A stretch of 64,000 nucleotides of DNA from Pseudomonadota bacterium (GCA_023416135.1 JAEZIF010000296.1:1-64000), one strand, 5' to 3'. Shown: positions 1 through 8,613, numbered from the stretch's first letter. Notes: generated by a model not told the origin, from the letters alone. Program-made: numbers and translations.

Positions 1-52
1 GCCCGCGAGCGGGCCGGCCGTCGCTCGTCCCCGCGAAACGAGGGAGAGAATC

Positions 53-850
53 GTGGCAGAGGTACCAGCCACCAACAAGATGTCCGAAGCGATCAGCAGG
101 GCGCTGCCCTTCCTGAGGCGCTACGCGCGAGCCGTTACCGGTTCCCAGAAGCGCGGCGACGAGTGGGTGCGGCTATGCGCCGAAGTCGTCATGGAGCAGC
201 CCGATCTTGTCGCCAAGACGGAAGACACCAAGCTCGGCGTCTTCACGCTGTTCCATCGCCTGCAACAGCCTTTCGGAGGCCTGGATGTGGCGAGCACCGA
301 AAACAGCGTGAGCGGGCGGCTGAAAGAATCGCTCACCGACATGGCGCCTTTGCAGCGTCAGGTGCTGCTGCTCACCGTGCTCGAGGGCTTCACCGTGGCC
401 GATGCTGCCAAGATCCTCGGCATCGATACCGAGGCGGCCGAGCGTAGCCTGGATGAGGCGCGCCGGGAGCTTCAGCGGGTCGCCGCAGTGCGCGTGCTGG
501 TCATCGAGGACGAGGCGGTGATCGCGCTCGACGTCGCCGATATCGTGCGCAATGCCGGCCATCAGGTAGTCGGAATCGCCGCCACCGAGAAGACCGCCGT
601 CGAGCTCGCCAAGCAACATTCGCCGCATCTCGTGCTGGCCGACATCCAGTTGCGAGGGGGCGACAGCGGGATTGCCGCGGTCAACCAGATCATGCGCTCG
701 ATGAATGTGCCGGTGATCTTCGTCACCGGATACCCAGAGCGGCTGCTGACCGGCAAGCAGGTCGAGCCGGCCTTCGTCATTTCAAAGCCGTTCGACCCCG
801 ATCTTCTTCGCGCGGCGATCGCCCAGGCGCTCGATACCGTCGCAATCTAA
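53..850 (+). CDS. phyR: PhyR-type general stress response regulator
   Basis: This 265-residue protein has an N-terminal ECF-sigma-like region (about residues 10-145) and a C-terminal receiver (about 150-262). The receiver shows the acidic patch VIEDE, the phospho-acceptor Asp197 in VLADIQL, and FVTGYPERLL, which matches the FAT-GUY receiver class, followed by the conserved Lys of SKPF. In the family, phosphorylated PhyR exposes its sigma-like domain, binds the anti-sigma factor NepR and frees EcfG. It starts at GTG behind a GGGAGAG ribosome site. Two histidine kinases follow within 20 bases each, so it probably heads a signalling operon. No nepR or ecfG is visible; they may lie upstream of the window. 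Confidence 0.9.
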   Translation: MAEVPATNKMSEAISRALPFLRRYARAVTGSQKRGDEWVRLCAEVVMEQPDLVAKTEDTKLGVFTLFHRLQQPFGGLDVASTENSVSGRLKESLTDMAPLQRQVLLLTVLEGFTVADAAKILGIDTEAAERSLDEARRELQRVAAVRVLVIEDEAVIALDVADIVRNAGHQVVGIAATEKTAVELAKQHSPHLVLADIQLRGGDSGIAAVNQIMRSMNVPVIFVTGYPERLLTGKQVEPAFVISKPFDPDLLRAAIAQALDTVAI

Positions 851-865
851 GACCGGAGCGGCGCC

Positions 866-2590
866 ATGCTGGCCGGTTGGTCGCTGCGCACGAGGCTGGT
901 CGTGGTCGTCACCATCGCACTTCTGCCGGTGCTCGCCTTGGCGGCTTGCTACGCCGTACGCGAACAGCGTGCGACCGAGCTTCGCCGCACTGAAATGTTG
1001 ACCGCAGCTGCCGAGCTGGTGGTCACCCGCCAGCGCGAGCTGCTCGAAGCCACGCGCCGCCTGCTGGTGGCAATATGCGACGAGGACGCCGTCCGGCTGA
1101 GCGCCACCACCGACGCGACCCCGGCCGATATCAACCGATGCGAGTCATATCTCGGGCAGGTGCTGCAACGGTTTCCCAACGAGTATTCCGCCATCACCGT
1201 CACCGATGCCGGGGGCACGGGCCGCTGTTCGAGCACACCGGCTGCCATCGGCATGGGCTTCGCGGACCGCGAGGTCTTCCGGATGGTGCAAGAGACCCGC
1301 AGGTTCACCGTGGGAGCGCAGCTCGCCAGCCGGCTTACGCCCACCGCGGTGATCCCGGCAGCCCTGCCGATCATGCGGCACAATGAGTTTCGAGGCATGT
1401 GCGTCGTCGACATATCGCTGCGGTCTGTCGCCGATCTCGTGACGCTGGCGGCCACGCCCCACTGGATCACCGTGTCGCTGGTCGATCGGCGCGGCCTCTC
1501 GCTTGCCGGAAGCCCAGAAGCGGCTCAGATCCTGCCTGTTGCCGTACGGCTTGCCGCTGCGATCGTCGGCGGCCAGAAGACATTTCTCGACTACGGCCAG
1601 GAGGGCCAGCTCTACGAGTTCCGCCTGCTGCCGCTCGCCGAGACCTCGATCTTCGTGGTCGCGGCGGCACCGGTCGGGCAGGGATTTCCCACATTGCTCG
1701 CCGACTGGGGAGGGTTTGCGCTGGTCGTGCTCGCGCTGGGTGCAGCCCTGCTGGCGGTCTGGCTAGGTGCCGATCGCTGGTGCGTGCAGCCGTTGCGCTA
1801 CATCCGGGATTTTGCCGACCGTGTGGCGCGCGGCGACGACATGAAGCTGGAGCCCAAGCGCCGGTGGGGGCCGGAACTGTCATCGGTCGGTGAGGGCGTG
1901 CGCGCAATGGCTGCCGCGATCGCCAGTCGCGAGGCCGAACTCAGGGCCGGCCTGGAGCAGCGCGATCACATGCTCCGCGAGATCCATCACCGGGTGAAGA
2001 ACAACCTGCAGATGATCTCGAGCCTCCTGAATCTGCAGGCCGGGGAGATTCGCTCGCCGCGTATCCGCCGCTTCTTCGGCGACGCCCAGAACCGCGTGCT
2101 CACGCTTTCCATCCTCCACCGCCATCTCTACGAGCGGTCGAGCTGGGCGCTGGTCGACTTCCAGCAGTTCATCAGCGACCTGGTGCGGCAGATCTCGGTC
2201 GGGCGCCGAAACCCCGACCGGCCGCAGCCGCGCTATCAGATCCGCGCACCGATCATGGCGGTCGGTCCCGACATCGCCATTCCCATCGGCCTGATCGTCA
2301 CCGAGGCCGTGAGCAGCGCGCTCAACCGAAACTTCGACAATGTCTCAGTACCCGAGATCCGCATCGAGGCGGCCGACAAGGCGGGTACGGTCGAACTCAC
2401 CATAGAAGACAATGGCGACGGGCCCGACGGATCGCTCGGCACCGGCGGGCGCGGCGGCTTCGGCCTTACCCTGATCCGGGGCCTTGCCATGCAGCTCGGT
2501 GGCGAGGCACAGATATCGGCGCGAGAGGGCGGAGGAATGCGAGTGGCGGTCACCTTCCCCATGCCGCAGGACGAGGAAGCGGGTGCGTAG
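866..2590 (+). CDS. Membrane sensor histidine kinase, HisKA_2 type
   Basis: This 574-residue sensor kinase has one transmembrane helix near residues 10-28 and a second near 280-300, bracketing a periplasmic sensor of about 250 residues that may be Cache-like. A HAMP-like linker follows. The phospho-acceptor histidine lies near residue 374 in EIHHRVKNNLQMISSLLNLQ, which is diagnostic of HisKA_2 kinases. The ATPase domain shows IEDNGDGPDG and a glycine-rich GGFGLTLIRGL. HisKA_2/HWE kinases are the usual PhyR phospho-donors, and this gene starts 15 bases after phyR with a GGAG site, so it is a strong candidate for the PhyR kinase. The sensed signal cannot be read from sequence. Confidence 0.88.
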   Translation: MLAGWSLRTRLVVVVTIALLPVLALAACYAVREQRATELRRTEMLTAAAELVVTRQRELLEATRRLLVAICDEDAVRLSATTDATPADINRCESYLGQVLQRFPNEYSAITVTDAGGTGRCSSTPAAIGMGFADREVFRMVQETRRFTVGAQLASRLTPTAVIPAALPIMRHNEFRGMCVVDISLRSVADLVTLAATPHWITVSLVDRRGLSLAGSPEAAQILPVAVRLAAAIVGGQKTFLDYGQEGQLYEFRLLPLAETSIFVVAAAPVGQGFPTLLADWGGFALVVLALGAALLAVWLGADRWCVQPLRYIRDFADRVARGDDMKLEPKRRWGPELSSVGEGVRAMAAAIASREAELRAGLEQRDHMLREIHHRVKNNLQMISSLLNLQAGEIRSPRIRRFFGDAQNRVLTLSILHRHLYERSSWALVDFQQFISDLVRQISVGRRNPDRPQPRYQIRAPIMAVGPDIAIPIGLIVTEAVSSALNRNFDNVSVPEIRIEAADKAGTVELTIEDNGDGPDGSLGTGGRGGFGLTLIRGLAMQLGGEAQISAREGGGMRVAVTFPMPQDEEAGA

Positions 2591-2591
2591 C

Positions 2592-5171
2592 ATGGCCGGC
2601 ACGGCGCGCTCGACGGGCGTGATCGTCGGCCTGACGATCGCGGTCCTGATCGGCACGGCCGCCCTGCTCGCCATCACCCACTCGAACTCCGCGGCACGCC
2701 AACAGCGCCTGGTGGTCGGCAGCTACGAGATCCTGTCATTGATGCGCCAGACCGTGATCGCCTTGCAGGACAGCGAGATCGGCCAGCGAGCCTATCTGCT
2801 GAGCGGTCAAGCGAGCGACCTCGAGCCCTACGAGCGCGCGCGCCTTCGTATCGAGACCGGCTTGCGGCAGCTCGAGACCGCGGCCGCCGGCGATCCCGAC
2901 ACGATCCGGCAGGTGCGCGAGTTCCGAGCGGCGGCCAACGAGAAGCTCGAGCAGATCAACAGCACCATCAGCGCCTACCAGCTCTTCGGCCGCGACTATG
3001 CTCTTGCCCAGGAGCGCACCGGGTCGGGCAAAATCACCAGTGACCAGATCCGCCAGATTTCCGAAGCATTCATCGAGGGCCAGCGGCTTCTGCTGGCCCG
3101 GCGCCTGGCCCTGCTGCGCTCGGAGCAGGAGCAGTCCGACATTGCCGGCCTCCTGCTGCTGGCCGGCGCCTTCCTCTGCCTGTTTATCGGCATGTACATC
3201 GTCATCCGCGGCGCCAAGCGCCTGGAGAATGCGCAGATCGCGCTGGCCGACCGCTCGCACCTGCTGCAGTCCACCCTCGAGAGCCTGCAGGACCCCATCT
3301 TCGTGATCGACGCCGAAGGCAAGGTCGTGGCCTGGAACGAGGCCTTCCTGCGCCTGTCGGGCTGGGATCCCGTGAAACAGCCGACGCTGACGCGCGAGCA
3401 GCTTCTGTCCGAGCGGTCGCCCGCCATGCGTGCGCTGCTCGAGCCGCTGAAACTCGACGCCGAAGCGTCGGATCGCCTGGCGACGGCGCGCGCGAGCCAT
3501 GATGGGCGCGACTACGAGGTCTCGCGCGGCGAGATGTCGGGAGGCGGCTCGGTGGTTCGCTGCGTCGACATCACCGAGAAGCTGCGCGACGAGACGGCGC
3601 TGCGCCAGGGGCAGAAGATGGAGGCGACGGGTCAGCTCACCGGCGGCATGGCGCACGACTTCAACAACATCCTTCAGGTCATCCAAGCCAATCTCGATCT
3701 CGTGAAGAGCGCAGTGCCGAACGATCAGGCCGCACTTGCTCGGCTGAGCGCCGCGGGCGCGGCGGCGGACAGGGGGGCAAGACTCACCCAGCAGCTGCTG
3801 GCCTTCGCGCGGCGCCAGCCGCTCGCGCCGCAGCCGACCAACGTCGCCCGTCTGGTACGCGACCTTGCCGACCTGCTGCGCCATTCGCTCGGCGAGCGCA
3901 TCACTATCGCGCTCGAGATCGCCGCCGAGCCCTGGAACGCCAAGATCGACCCCGGCCAGCTCGAGAATGCCATCCTCAACCTGGCGATCAACGCGCGCGA
4001 TGCCATGCCCGACGGTGGAACGGTGACCGTCGAAGTGTCGAACGCCACGCTCGATCGACGCTACGCGGCGCTGCACCCCGACGTCACGCCGGGCCCCTAT
4101 GTACTGGTCGCGGTGAACGACACCGGCACCGGCATGCCGCCCGAAGTGGCGGCACAGGCGTTCGATCCGTTCTTCACGACCAAGCGCGACGGCAAGGGCA
4201 CGGGGCTTGGCCTCAGCATGGTTTACGGCTTCGTGCGTCAGTCGAACGGACACATCCGCATCGACAGCGCGATTGGGCAGGGCACCAGCGTCAAGCTCTA
4301 CCTGCCGCGCACCATGGACCCGGTCCTCGACCTTCCGAACGATACCGGCGGCGTCGAGAGCGGCAGCGAGCGCGTACTGGTGGTAGAGGATAACGACGAG
4401 GTCAGGCGCGCCGTGGTCGCCCTGTTGTCCGGCTGGGGTTATCGTGTGGTTTCCGCAGAGAATCCAGACGTCGCTGCGGCGATCCTCGAAAAGGACTCGG
4501 CTTTCGACATGCTGTTCACCGATGTCGTCATGCCCGGTTCGATTTCGGCCATCGAGTTGGCGGCTGTGGCGCAGCGGCTGCGGCCCGACATTGCCGTGCT
4601 GCTGACGTCCGGTTATGCGCGCGACCTGATCCCGGCAATGGACAGGCCGGAGTATCCCATCATCACCAAGCCCTATCGCGGCGAGGAGCTGATGGCCCGA
4701 CTGCGCAGCGTCCTGGCGGCGCGCCGGCCGACACCTCCGCCGTCGCCGGAACGGCCGACTGAAGCTGCGGCGGTGGCGGCTGAGGTGGCAGGCCGGCCGC
4801 GGCGCGTGCTGCTGGTCGAGGACGAGGTCGTCCTGCGCATGTCGACCACCGACATGCTCGAGCAGCTCGGCTGCTTCGTATCGGGCGTCGGCAGCGGCGA
4901 GCAGGCGCTTGAGCTTTTGACGCGCGGCGGCGCGTTCGACCTTCTTTTGACCGATGTCGGCCTGCCCGGGATGAGCGGCGAGGAGCTGGCAAGCGAGGCC
5001 CGCCGGCGGTTTCCCCGCTTGCCTGTGGTCATTGCCAGCGGTTACGGACGGTCCAGCGCGCAGGCTGCCGGCATGCAGGCGGAAGGTCTGCAGTTCATCT
5101 CCAAGCCCTATTCCTCGGTGGATCTGCAGCAGGCGCTCGACCACGCGGCCCGGATGGCGGTGCCTTCATGA
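2592..5171 (+). CDS. Hybrid histidine kinase with two receiver domains
   Basis: This 859-residue protein starts one base after the preceding stop. An N-terminal helix and a second near residue 200 bracket a CHASE3-like extracytoplasmic region. A PAS domain follows (FVIDAEGKVVAWNEAF). His355 in GGMAHDFNN is the expected phospho-site, and the ATPase N-box reads NLAINARDAMPDGG. Two C-terminal receivers follow, with Asp644 (LFTDVVMPG) and Asp788 (LLTDVGLPG). It has no output domain, so phosphate probably passes on to another protein. The longer open frame upstream overlaps the previous kinase in another frame, so ATG 2592 is preferred. Whether it feeds or drains PhyR is unknown. Confidence 0.88.
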   Translation: MAGTARSTGVIVGLTIAVLIGTAALLAITHSNSAARQQRLVVGSYEILSLMRQTVIALQDSEIGQRAYLLSGQASDLEPYERARLRIETGLRQLETAAAGDPDTIRQVREFRAAANEKLEQINSTISAYQLFGRDYALAQERTGSGKITSDQIRQISEAFIEGQRLLLARRLALLRSEQEQSDIAGLLLLAGAFLCLFIGMYIVIRGAKRLENAQIALADRSHLLQSTLESLQDPIFVIDAEGKVVAWNEAFLRLSGWDPVKQPTLTREQLLSERSPAMRALLEPLKLDAEASDRLATARASHDGRDYEVSRGEMSGGGSVVRCVDITEKLRDETALRQGQKMEATGQLTGGMAHDFNNILQVIQANLDLVKSAVPNDQAALARLSAAGAAADRGARLTQQLLAFARRQPLAPQPTNVARLVRDLADLLRHSLGERITIALEIAAEPWNAKIDPGQLENAILNLAINARDAMPDGGTVTVEVSNATLDRRYAALHPDVTPGPYVLVAVNDTGTGMPPEVAAQAFDPFFTTKRDGKGTGLGLSMVYGFVRQSNGHIRIDSAIGQGTSVKLYLPRTMDPVLDLPNDTGGVESGSERVLVVEDNDEVRRAVVALLSGWGYRVVSAENPDVAAAILEKDSAFDMLFTDVVMPGSISAIELAAVAQRLRPDIAVLLTSGYARDLIPAMDRPEYPIITKPYRGEELMARLRSVLAARRPTPPPSPERPTEAAAVAAEVAGRPRRVLLVEDEVVLRMSTTDMLEQLGCFVSGVGSGEQALELLTRGGAFDLLLTDVGLPGMSGEELASEARRRFPRLPVVIASGYGRSSAQAAGMQAEGLQFISKPYSSVDLQQALDHAARMAVPS

Positions 5172-5279
5172 TGCAAACCTCGGATTGGGTTTTCCGAAAC
5201 TAGCTTCGTACGCCCTGCAACCGGTTCGGTTTGGTGGCGTTGATATGGCAGCTCTGCAGCGCAAGGTGAGGGTGACGCC

Positions 5280-5426
5280 ATGCGGATCGTGGATTTGACC
5301 AAGTCGGGGCGGGCGACACCGGAGTCGTCCGCGAGGGGCCTTTTCGAGGGTGAGTTGATGGATCTCTATGCAGCCATTCTCATCGTCGTTCCGCTGGCTC
5401 TTTTCTTGAAGTCGTTGTGGTCGTGA
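5280..5426 (+). CDS. Possible small membrane protein (48 aa)
   Basis: This short frame encodes 48 residues. The first half is polar; the second half, from an internal Met at residue 27, is a single hydrophobic helix (MDLYAAILIVVPLALFLKSL). An AGGTGAGGG ribosome-site match precedes the first ATG, and GAGGGTGAG precedes the internal ATG at 5358, so the product could be 48 or 22 residues. I do not recognise a family. The clean one-helix C-terminus and ribosome sites are the only support. Confidence 0.3.
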   Translation: MRIVDLTKSGRATPESSARGLFEGELMDLYAAILIVVPLALFLKSLWS

Positions 5427-5460
5427 CGCGCCCCTAGACGGTCGCGAATCGGTCATTGCG

Positions 5461-5486
5461 GGAACCTCGCCGCCCCGGGCTCCGTT
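5461..5486 (+). promoter_or_regulatory. Putative EcfG (general stress sigma) promoter
   Basis: GGAAC at 5461-5465 and CGTT at 5483-5486 are separated by 17 bases, matching the alphaproteobacterial EcfG consensus GGAAC-N16/17-CGTT. It lies 44 bases upstream of the CsbD-like start at 5531, and CsbD-like proteins are classic general-stress products. It is only about 5 kb from phyR. Confidence 0.7.
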
Positions 5487-5530
5487 GATGAGGACGCGCG
5501 CGCGTGTCGCGCCAATCAAGAGGAGTTACG

Positions 5531-5860
5531 ATGCGTCCGATCGCCGTTCTCGCCGCTTGCGCGGCGCTCACCCTGGGGGTGCTGCCGACCATCGCCGATG
5601 CCCAGTCGACGACACAGTCGACCGGTCAAGCCAGTGGAACCGACGCCAAGACGATCTGGGAGAAGTTCAAGGGAAGCTGGAACCAGACCAAGGGCGCGGT
5701 GAAGGAACAATGGGGCAAACTCACTGACGATGACCTCCTCGAGATCGAGGGGCGTCGCGACCAACTCGTCGGCAAGGTCCAGACACGCTACGGCATCACG
5801 CGCGAAGAGGCCGAATCCCAGGTCGGCACGTGGGAGCAGAAGCGATATCGAGATATGTGA
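5531..5860 (+). CDS. Secreted CsbD-like stress protein
   Basis: This 109-residue protein begins with a Sec signal peptide ending near ADAQS, followed by a CsbD-like domain. The conserved pattern is WEKFKGSWNQTKGAVKEQWG, then LTDDDL, an EG..DQLVGK segment and YGITREEAE. CsbD proteins are general-stress proteins of unknown biochemical role; most are cytosolic, so the signal peptide is a variation. ATG 5531 sits behind an AGGAG site, and a longer upstream frame lacks one. The EcfG-type promoter at 5461-5486 suggests control by the PhyR cascade. It is probably cotranscribed with the next gene, 16 bases downstream. Confidence 0.85.
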   Translation: MRPIAVLAACAALTLGVLPTIADAQSTTQSTGQASGTDAKTIWEKFKGSWNQTKGAVKEQWGKLTDDDLLEIEGRRDQLVGKVQTRYGITREEAESQVGTWEQKRYRDM

Positions 5861-5876
5861 TCGGGAGACGGGGATC

Positions 5877-6428
5877 ATGAGGGTATTAAGCAACATGACC
5901 GCGACGCTGGTATTCGGCATCGCGGCAGTCGCGGTGACGGCATCGGCTTTCGGGCAGGCGCAGTTCCGCGATGAAAAGACGGGCACGATCTGGACGCCGG
6001 ACAACGTCAGCAAGGACAACCAGCGTCGTCCATCGAACGAGCCCAGCACGCCGGCCGACAAGGCGTTCGATCCGAATTCCCAGATCGCCACGGCGACGGG
6101 CGTCATCGTCCAGCGGCCGAACGCCACGGTCATGGGTACCGTGCCCATCACGGCCGGGCCGACCGTGCCCTTGGTCTCGCTGGAAAGCCCGACTCTGCAG
6201 GCGCTTCCCGCGGATCGCTGGGTCGCGCCGCTCTATCTCAGCAACAACAGCGGCAGCGACGTCAACGTGCAGATCGGTTGCACCTTCACCAACGGCAGCA
6301 GGCCGGTGCAGGAGACCCGCATCGTCGTTCCGACGGCCGGCCCGGGACAGCGGCTGGCGTTCGCGGCGTATGGTCCGCGAACGGATATCTTCGTCGATCG
6401 TGTGCTCTGCCGCGTGCTAACGCCCTGA
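5877..6428 (+). CDS. Secreted hypothetical protein
   Basis: The 183-residue product has an N-terminal signal peptide (hydrophobic TLVFGIAAVAVTASAFGQ, cleavage probably after FGQA). The mature part is Pro-, Asn- and Thr-rich and has no motif I recognise. It starts 16 bases after the CsbD-like gene and is followed at once by a strong intrinsic terminator, so the two probably form a bicistronic stress unit under the EcfG-type promoter. ATG 5877 was chosen because it starts the signal peptide; the frame is open further upstream but overlaps csbD. The function is unknown. Confidence 0.65.
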   Translation: MRVLSNMTATLVFGIAAVAVTASAFGQAQFRDEKTGTIWTPDNVSKDNQRRPSNEPSTPADKAFDPNSQIATATGVIVQRPNATVMGTVPITAGPTVPLVSLESPTLQALPADRWVAPLYLSNNSGSDVNVQIGCTFTNGSRPVQETRIVVPTAGPGQRLAFAAYGPRTDIFVDRVLCRVLTP

Positions 6429-6448
6429 TCAGCCACCACTCGAACAGC

Positions 6449-6480
6449 GGAAACGGGCCGTCCAACGGCCCGTTTTTCTT
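6449..6480 (+). terminator. Rho-independent terminator
   Basis: A perfect 11-bp GC-rich stem (AAACGGGCCGT pairing with ACGGCCCGTTT, loop CCA) runs directly into a T-rich tail TTTTTCTT. It lies 20 bases after the stop of the secreted protein gene and ends the CsbD-like unit. Confidence 0.92.
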
Positions 6481-6525
6481 AGCAGAATCGCGCTACGCTG
6501 CCAGCAGCTGATCAGGGGGGTGTGG

Positions 6526-8097
6526 ATGAGCGCAGGCAGATTCGGGCGTCGGGCGGCCATGGTGGGCGGCGCGGCGGTGGCGATGACGTCATTGATCAGG
6601 CCGCGCGAGGCGCGGGCCGCGAAGTCGATGACGGTGGTGCTGGAATCGGAGGTGACGATCCTCGATCCGCACGTCATCACCGCCACGATCACACGCACCT
6701 TCGGCCTGCATGTCTTCGACATGCTGTTCGCCATGAACGAGAAGGGCGAGATGAAGCCGCAGATGGTCGATGGCTATGACAGCAGCCCGGACAAGCTGTC
6801 CTGGACCTTCACCTTGCGCGACGGCCTGAAGTGGCACGACGGCAGCCCGGTCATGGCCGAGGATTGCGTGGCCTCGCTCAAGCGATGGTCGGTGCGCGAT
6901 CCTCTGGGCAAGATGCTGATGGCCGACACGGACCAGATCGTGGCAACCGACGCCCGGACCTTCAAGCTGGTGCTTAAGCAGCCGTTTCCGTTGTTGCTCG
7001 AGGTGCTGGGAAAGCCCAACGCGCCGCTGCCGGTGATGATGCCGGCCAAGCTCGCTGCCACGCCGGCCGACCAGCGCATCGGCGACCCGATCGGCTCGGG
7101 CCCGTTCCGCTTCCTGAAGGACCAGTGGCGACCGGGAAACGCCATGGTGCTGGAGCGCAACCCTGCCTACGTGCCGCGCAAGGAAGGACCGGACTTCCTG
7201 GCCGGCGGCAAGGACGTCAAGATCGATCAGCTCACGCTGCGCGTAATGCCGGACCAGTCGACCGGCGCCAACGCGTTGATGCAGGGCGAGATCGACTACA
7301 TGCAATACCTTCCGTTCGACATGCTGCCGATCCTCGAGAAGGATAAGGCCGTCAAGCTGATGGGCCTGGGCGGCATCCATCAGTTCCAGGGCAACTTCCG
7401 CCTGAACCACGCTTTCCCGCCGTTCGACAATCCGAAGGTTCGGCAGGTGATGTGGAAGCTGGTCGATCAGGACGCGACGCTGACGGCGATCGGCGTGCCC
7501 GACAGCTTCCGCGCCAAGTCCTGCCCGTCCTTCTGGATGTGCGGCACGCCGCTTTCCACCGATGCTGGCTCGAACGCCGCCAAGGTCGATCTCGCGGCGG
7601 CCAGGGCCGAGCTGAAAGCTTCGGGCTACAATGGCGAGCCGGTGATCATCCTGGAGGTCGCGGGCTCAATCAGCCAGACCGCTTCGCGCGTGCTGGTGCA
7701 GAACATGAAGGACGTCGGCTTCACCGTCGAACAGCAGCCTCGCGACTGGCCCACGGTGCTGGCGCGCCGCGCCAAGAAGGAGGGCTGGTCGATGTTCCCG
7801 GTCTACTCCAACGGCACCGACATGTACTCCCCGCTGACGCATTTCTATGTTGCGGCGACCTGCAATGATTTTCCCGGCTGGTCGTGCGACAAGCGCGTGC
7901 CGGACATGCTGAAGGCATTTACGCGCGCCGCCACTTTGAAGGAGCGCAAGAAGATCGCAACCGACATCCAGACGATCGCCTACGAGATGGTGCCGTCGGT
8001 GATGTGGGGACAGTTCACGATTCCCGCGGGCTATCGGGCCGACCTCAAGGGCCTGATCCAGTCGTCCTATCCGATGTTCTGGCAGGTCGACCGCTGA
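6526..8097 (+). CDS. ABC transporter solute-binding protein, family 5 (peptide type)
   Basis: This 523-residue protein is of usual length for SBP_bac_5 binding proteins of peptide, opine or nickel importers. The N-terminus carries a twin-arginine signal (GRFGRRAAMVGGAAVAM, cleavage near AARAAK), suggesting Tat export. The mature part shows typical features such as DPHVITATITRTFGLHVFD, WTFTLRDGLKWHDGSPV and IGSGPFRF. The AGGGGGG ribosome site favours ATG 6526 over the GTG six bases earlier. No permease or ATPase genes are adjacent, so it is an orphan binding protein and its ligand is unknown. Confidence 0.9.
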   Translation: MSAGRFGRRAAMVGGAAVAMTSLIRPREARAAKSMTVVLESEVTILDPHVITATITRTFGLHVFDMLFAMNEKGEMKPQMVDGYDSSPDKLSWTFTLRDGLKWHDGSPVMAEDCVASLKRWSVRDPLGKMLMADTDQIVATDARTFKLVLKQPFPLLLEVLGKPNAPLPVMMPAKLAATPADQRIGDPIGSGPFRFLKDQWRPGNAMVLERNPAYVPRKEGPDFLAGGKDVKIDQLTLRVMPDQSTGANALMQGEIDYMQYLPFDMLPILEKDKAVKLMGLGGIHQFQGNFRLNHAFPPFDNPKVRQVMWKLVDQDATLTAIGVPDSFRAKSCPSFWMCGTPLSTDAGSNAAKVDLAAARAELKASGYNGEPVIILEVAGSISQTASRVLVQNMKDVGFTVEQQPRDWPTVLARRAKKEGWSMFPVYSNGTDMYSPLTHFYVAATCNDFPGWSCDKRVPDMLKAFTRAATLKERKKIATDIQTIAYEMVPSVMWGQFTIPAGYRADLKGLIQSSYPMFWQVDR

Positions 8098-8226
8098 CCG
8101 CGGCAGGAACTCGGGCTGCACGCCCAGCGTTGCTGCGGGACGCAGACGGATGCCGGGTCGGAATGTGGTGATCAGCGCTGTTGCGCAAGCTACGGGTCGT
8201 GCGTCGGCTCATCGGAGGTAACGCAA

Positions 8227-8319
8227 ATGCCGGAATGGCGAAGGCAGATCGCGACAGAGTTAAACGCCGCAAGAGTTCCTGACGGCGTCGCGCCCGCAGG
8301 GCAGAGGAAGTGGCCATGA
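8227..8319 (+). CDS. Possible 30-aa leader or small protein
   Basis: A 30-residue frame (begins MPEWRRQIATELNAARV) is preceded by one of the strongest ribosome sites in the window, GGAGGT seven bases upstream of ATG. Its stop overlaps the next gene's start as ATGA. It is Arg- and Ala-rich with no membrane segment. Such an arrangement would couple translation of the acetyltransferase to the small frame. I do not recognise the peptide. Confidence 0.4.
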   Translation: MPEWRRQIATELNAARVPDGVAPAGQRKWP

Positions 8320-8579
8320 CGGTGCGTCACAACGCAGCGGCGCAGCGTTATGAGTTGGACACCGATAGTGGCCTGGCGATCGCCGTCTATCGCGAGCAGG
8401 GCGACCGCATGATCTTCACTCACACCGAGGTGCCGCCGCAGGATGAAGGCAAGGGCTTCGCGTCGCGCTTGGTTGGCGCGGCGGTTGCCGATGCACACAA
8501 GCGCGGCTTCAAGATCGTGCCGGCCTGCAGCTTCGTGGCCTCCTATGTCCGCCGGCATCCCGAATACGACGATCGGTAG
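8316..8579 (+). CDS. GNAT-like small N-acetyltransferase (Acetyltransf_CG)
   Basis: This 87-residue protein matches the small single-domain N-acetyltransferase-like family (Acetyltransf_CG, YjdJ type). It shows FTHTEVPPQDEGKGFASRLV, where the acetyl-CoA pyrophosphate-binding loop is expected (Q/R-x-x-G-x-G/A becomes DEGKGFA), and the ending IVPACSFVASYVRRHPEY typical of the family. Members are about 90 residues, so it is full length. Substrates are unknown. ATG 8316 overlaps the stop of the 30-aa frame upstream; a GTG lies six bases earlier. Gene 8614-9000 runs convergently. Confidence 0.85.
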   Translation: MTVRHNAAAQRYELDTDSGLAIAVYREQGDRMIFTHTEVPPQDEGKGFASRLVGAAVADAHKRGFKIVPACSFVASYVRRHPEYDDR

Positions 8580-8613
8580 AGCACGGGTGTCGCCATTTCG
8601 CGGATCGGCGCCC

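Larger units (their letters stand above)
5172..5530. other. Intergenic region between kinase operon and CsbD-like gene
   Basis: A stretch of 359 bases without a conventional gene. It holds one short open frame with a hydrophobic C-terminus (5280-5426) and an EcfG-type promoter match (5461-5486). I saw no clear terminator after the hybrid kinase. Confidence 0.6.

Noticed and set aside
2736..5144. An 802-codon open frame on the minus strand opposite the hybrid kinase.
   Set aside because: It is a high-GC antisense shadow; the plus-strand kinase has all domain motifs, and the minus frame has low-complexity His/Arg/Gln-rich sequence with no recognisable domain.
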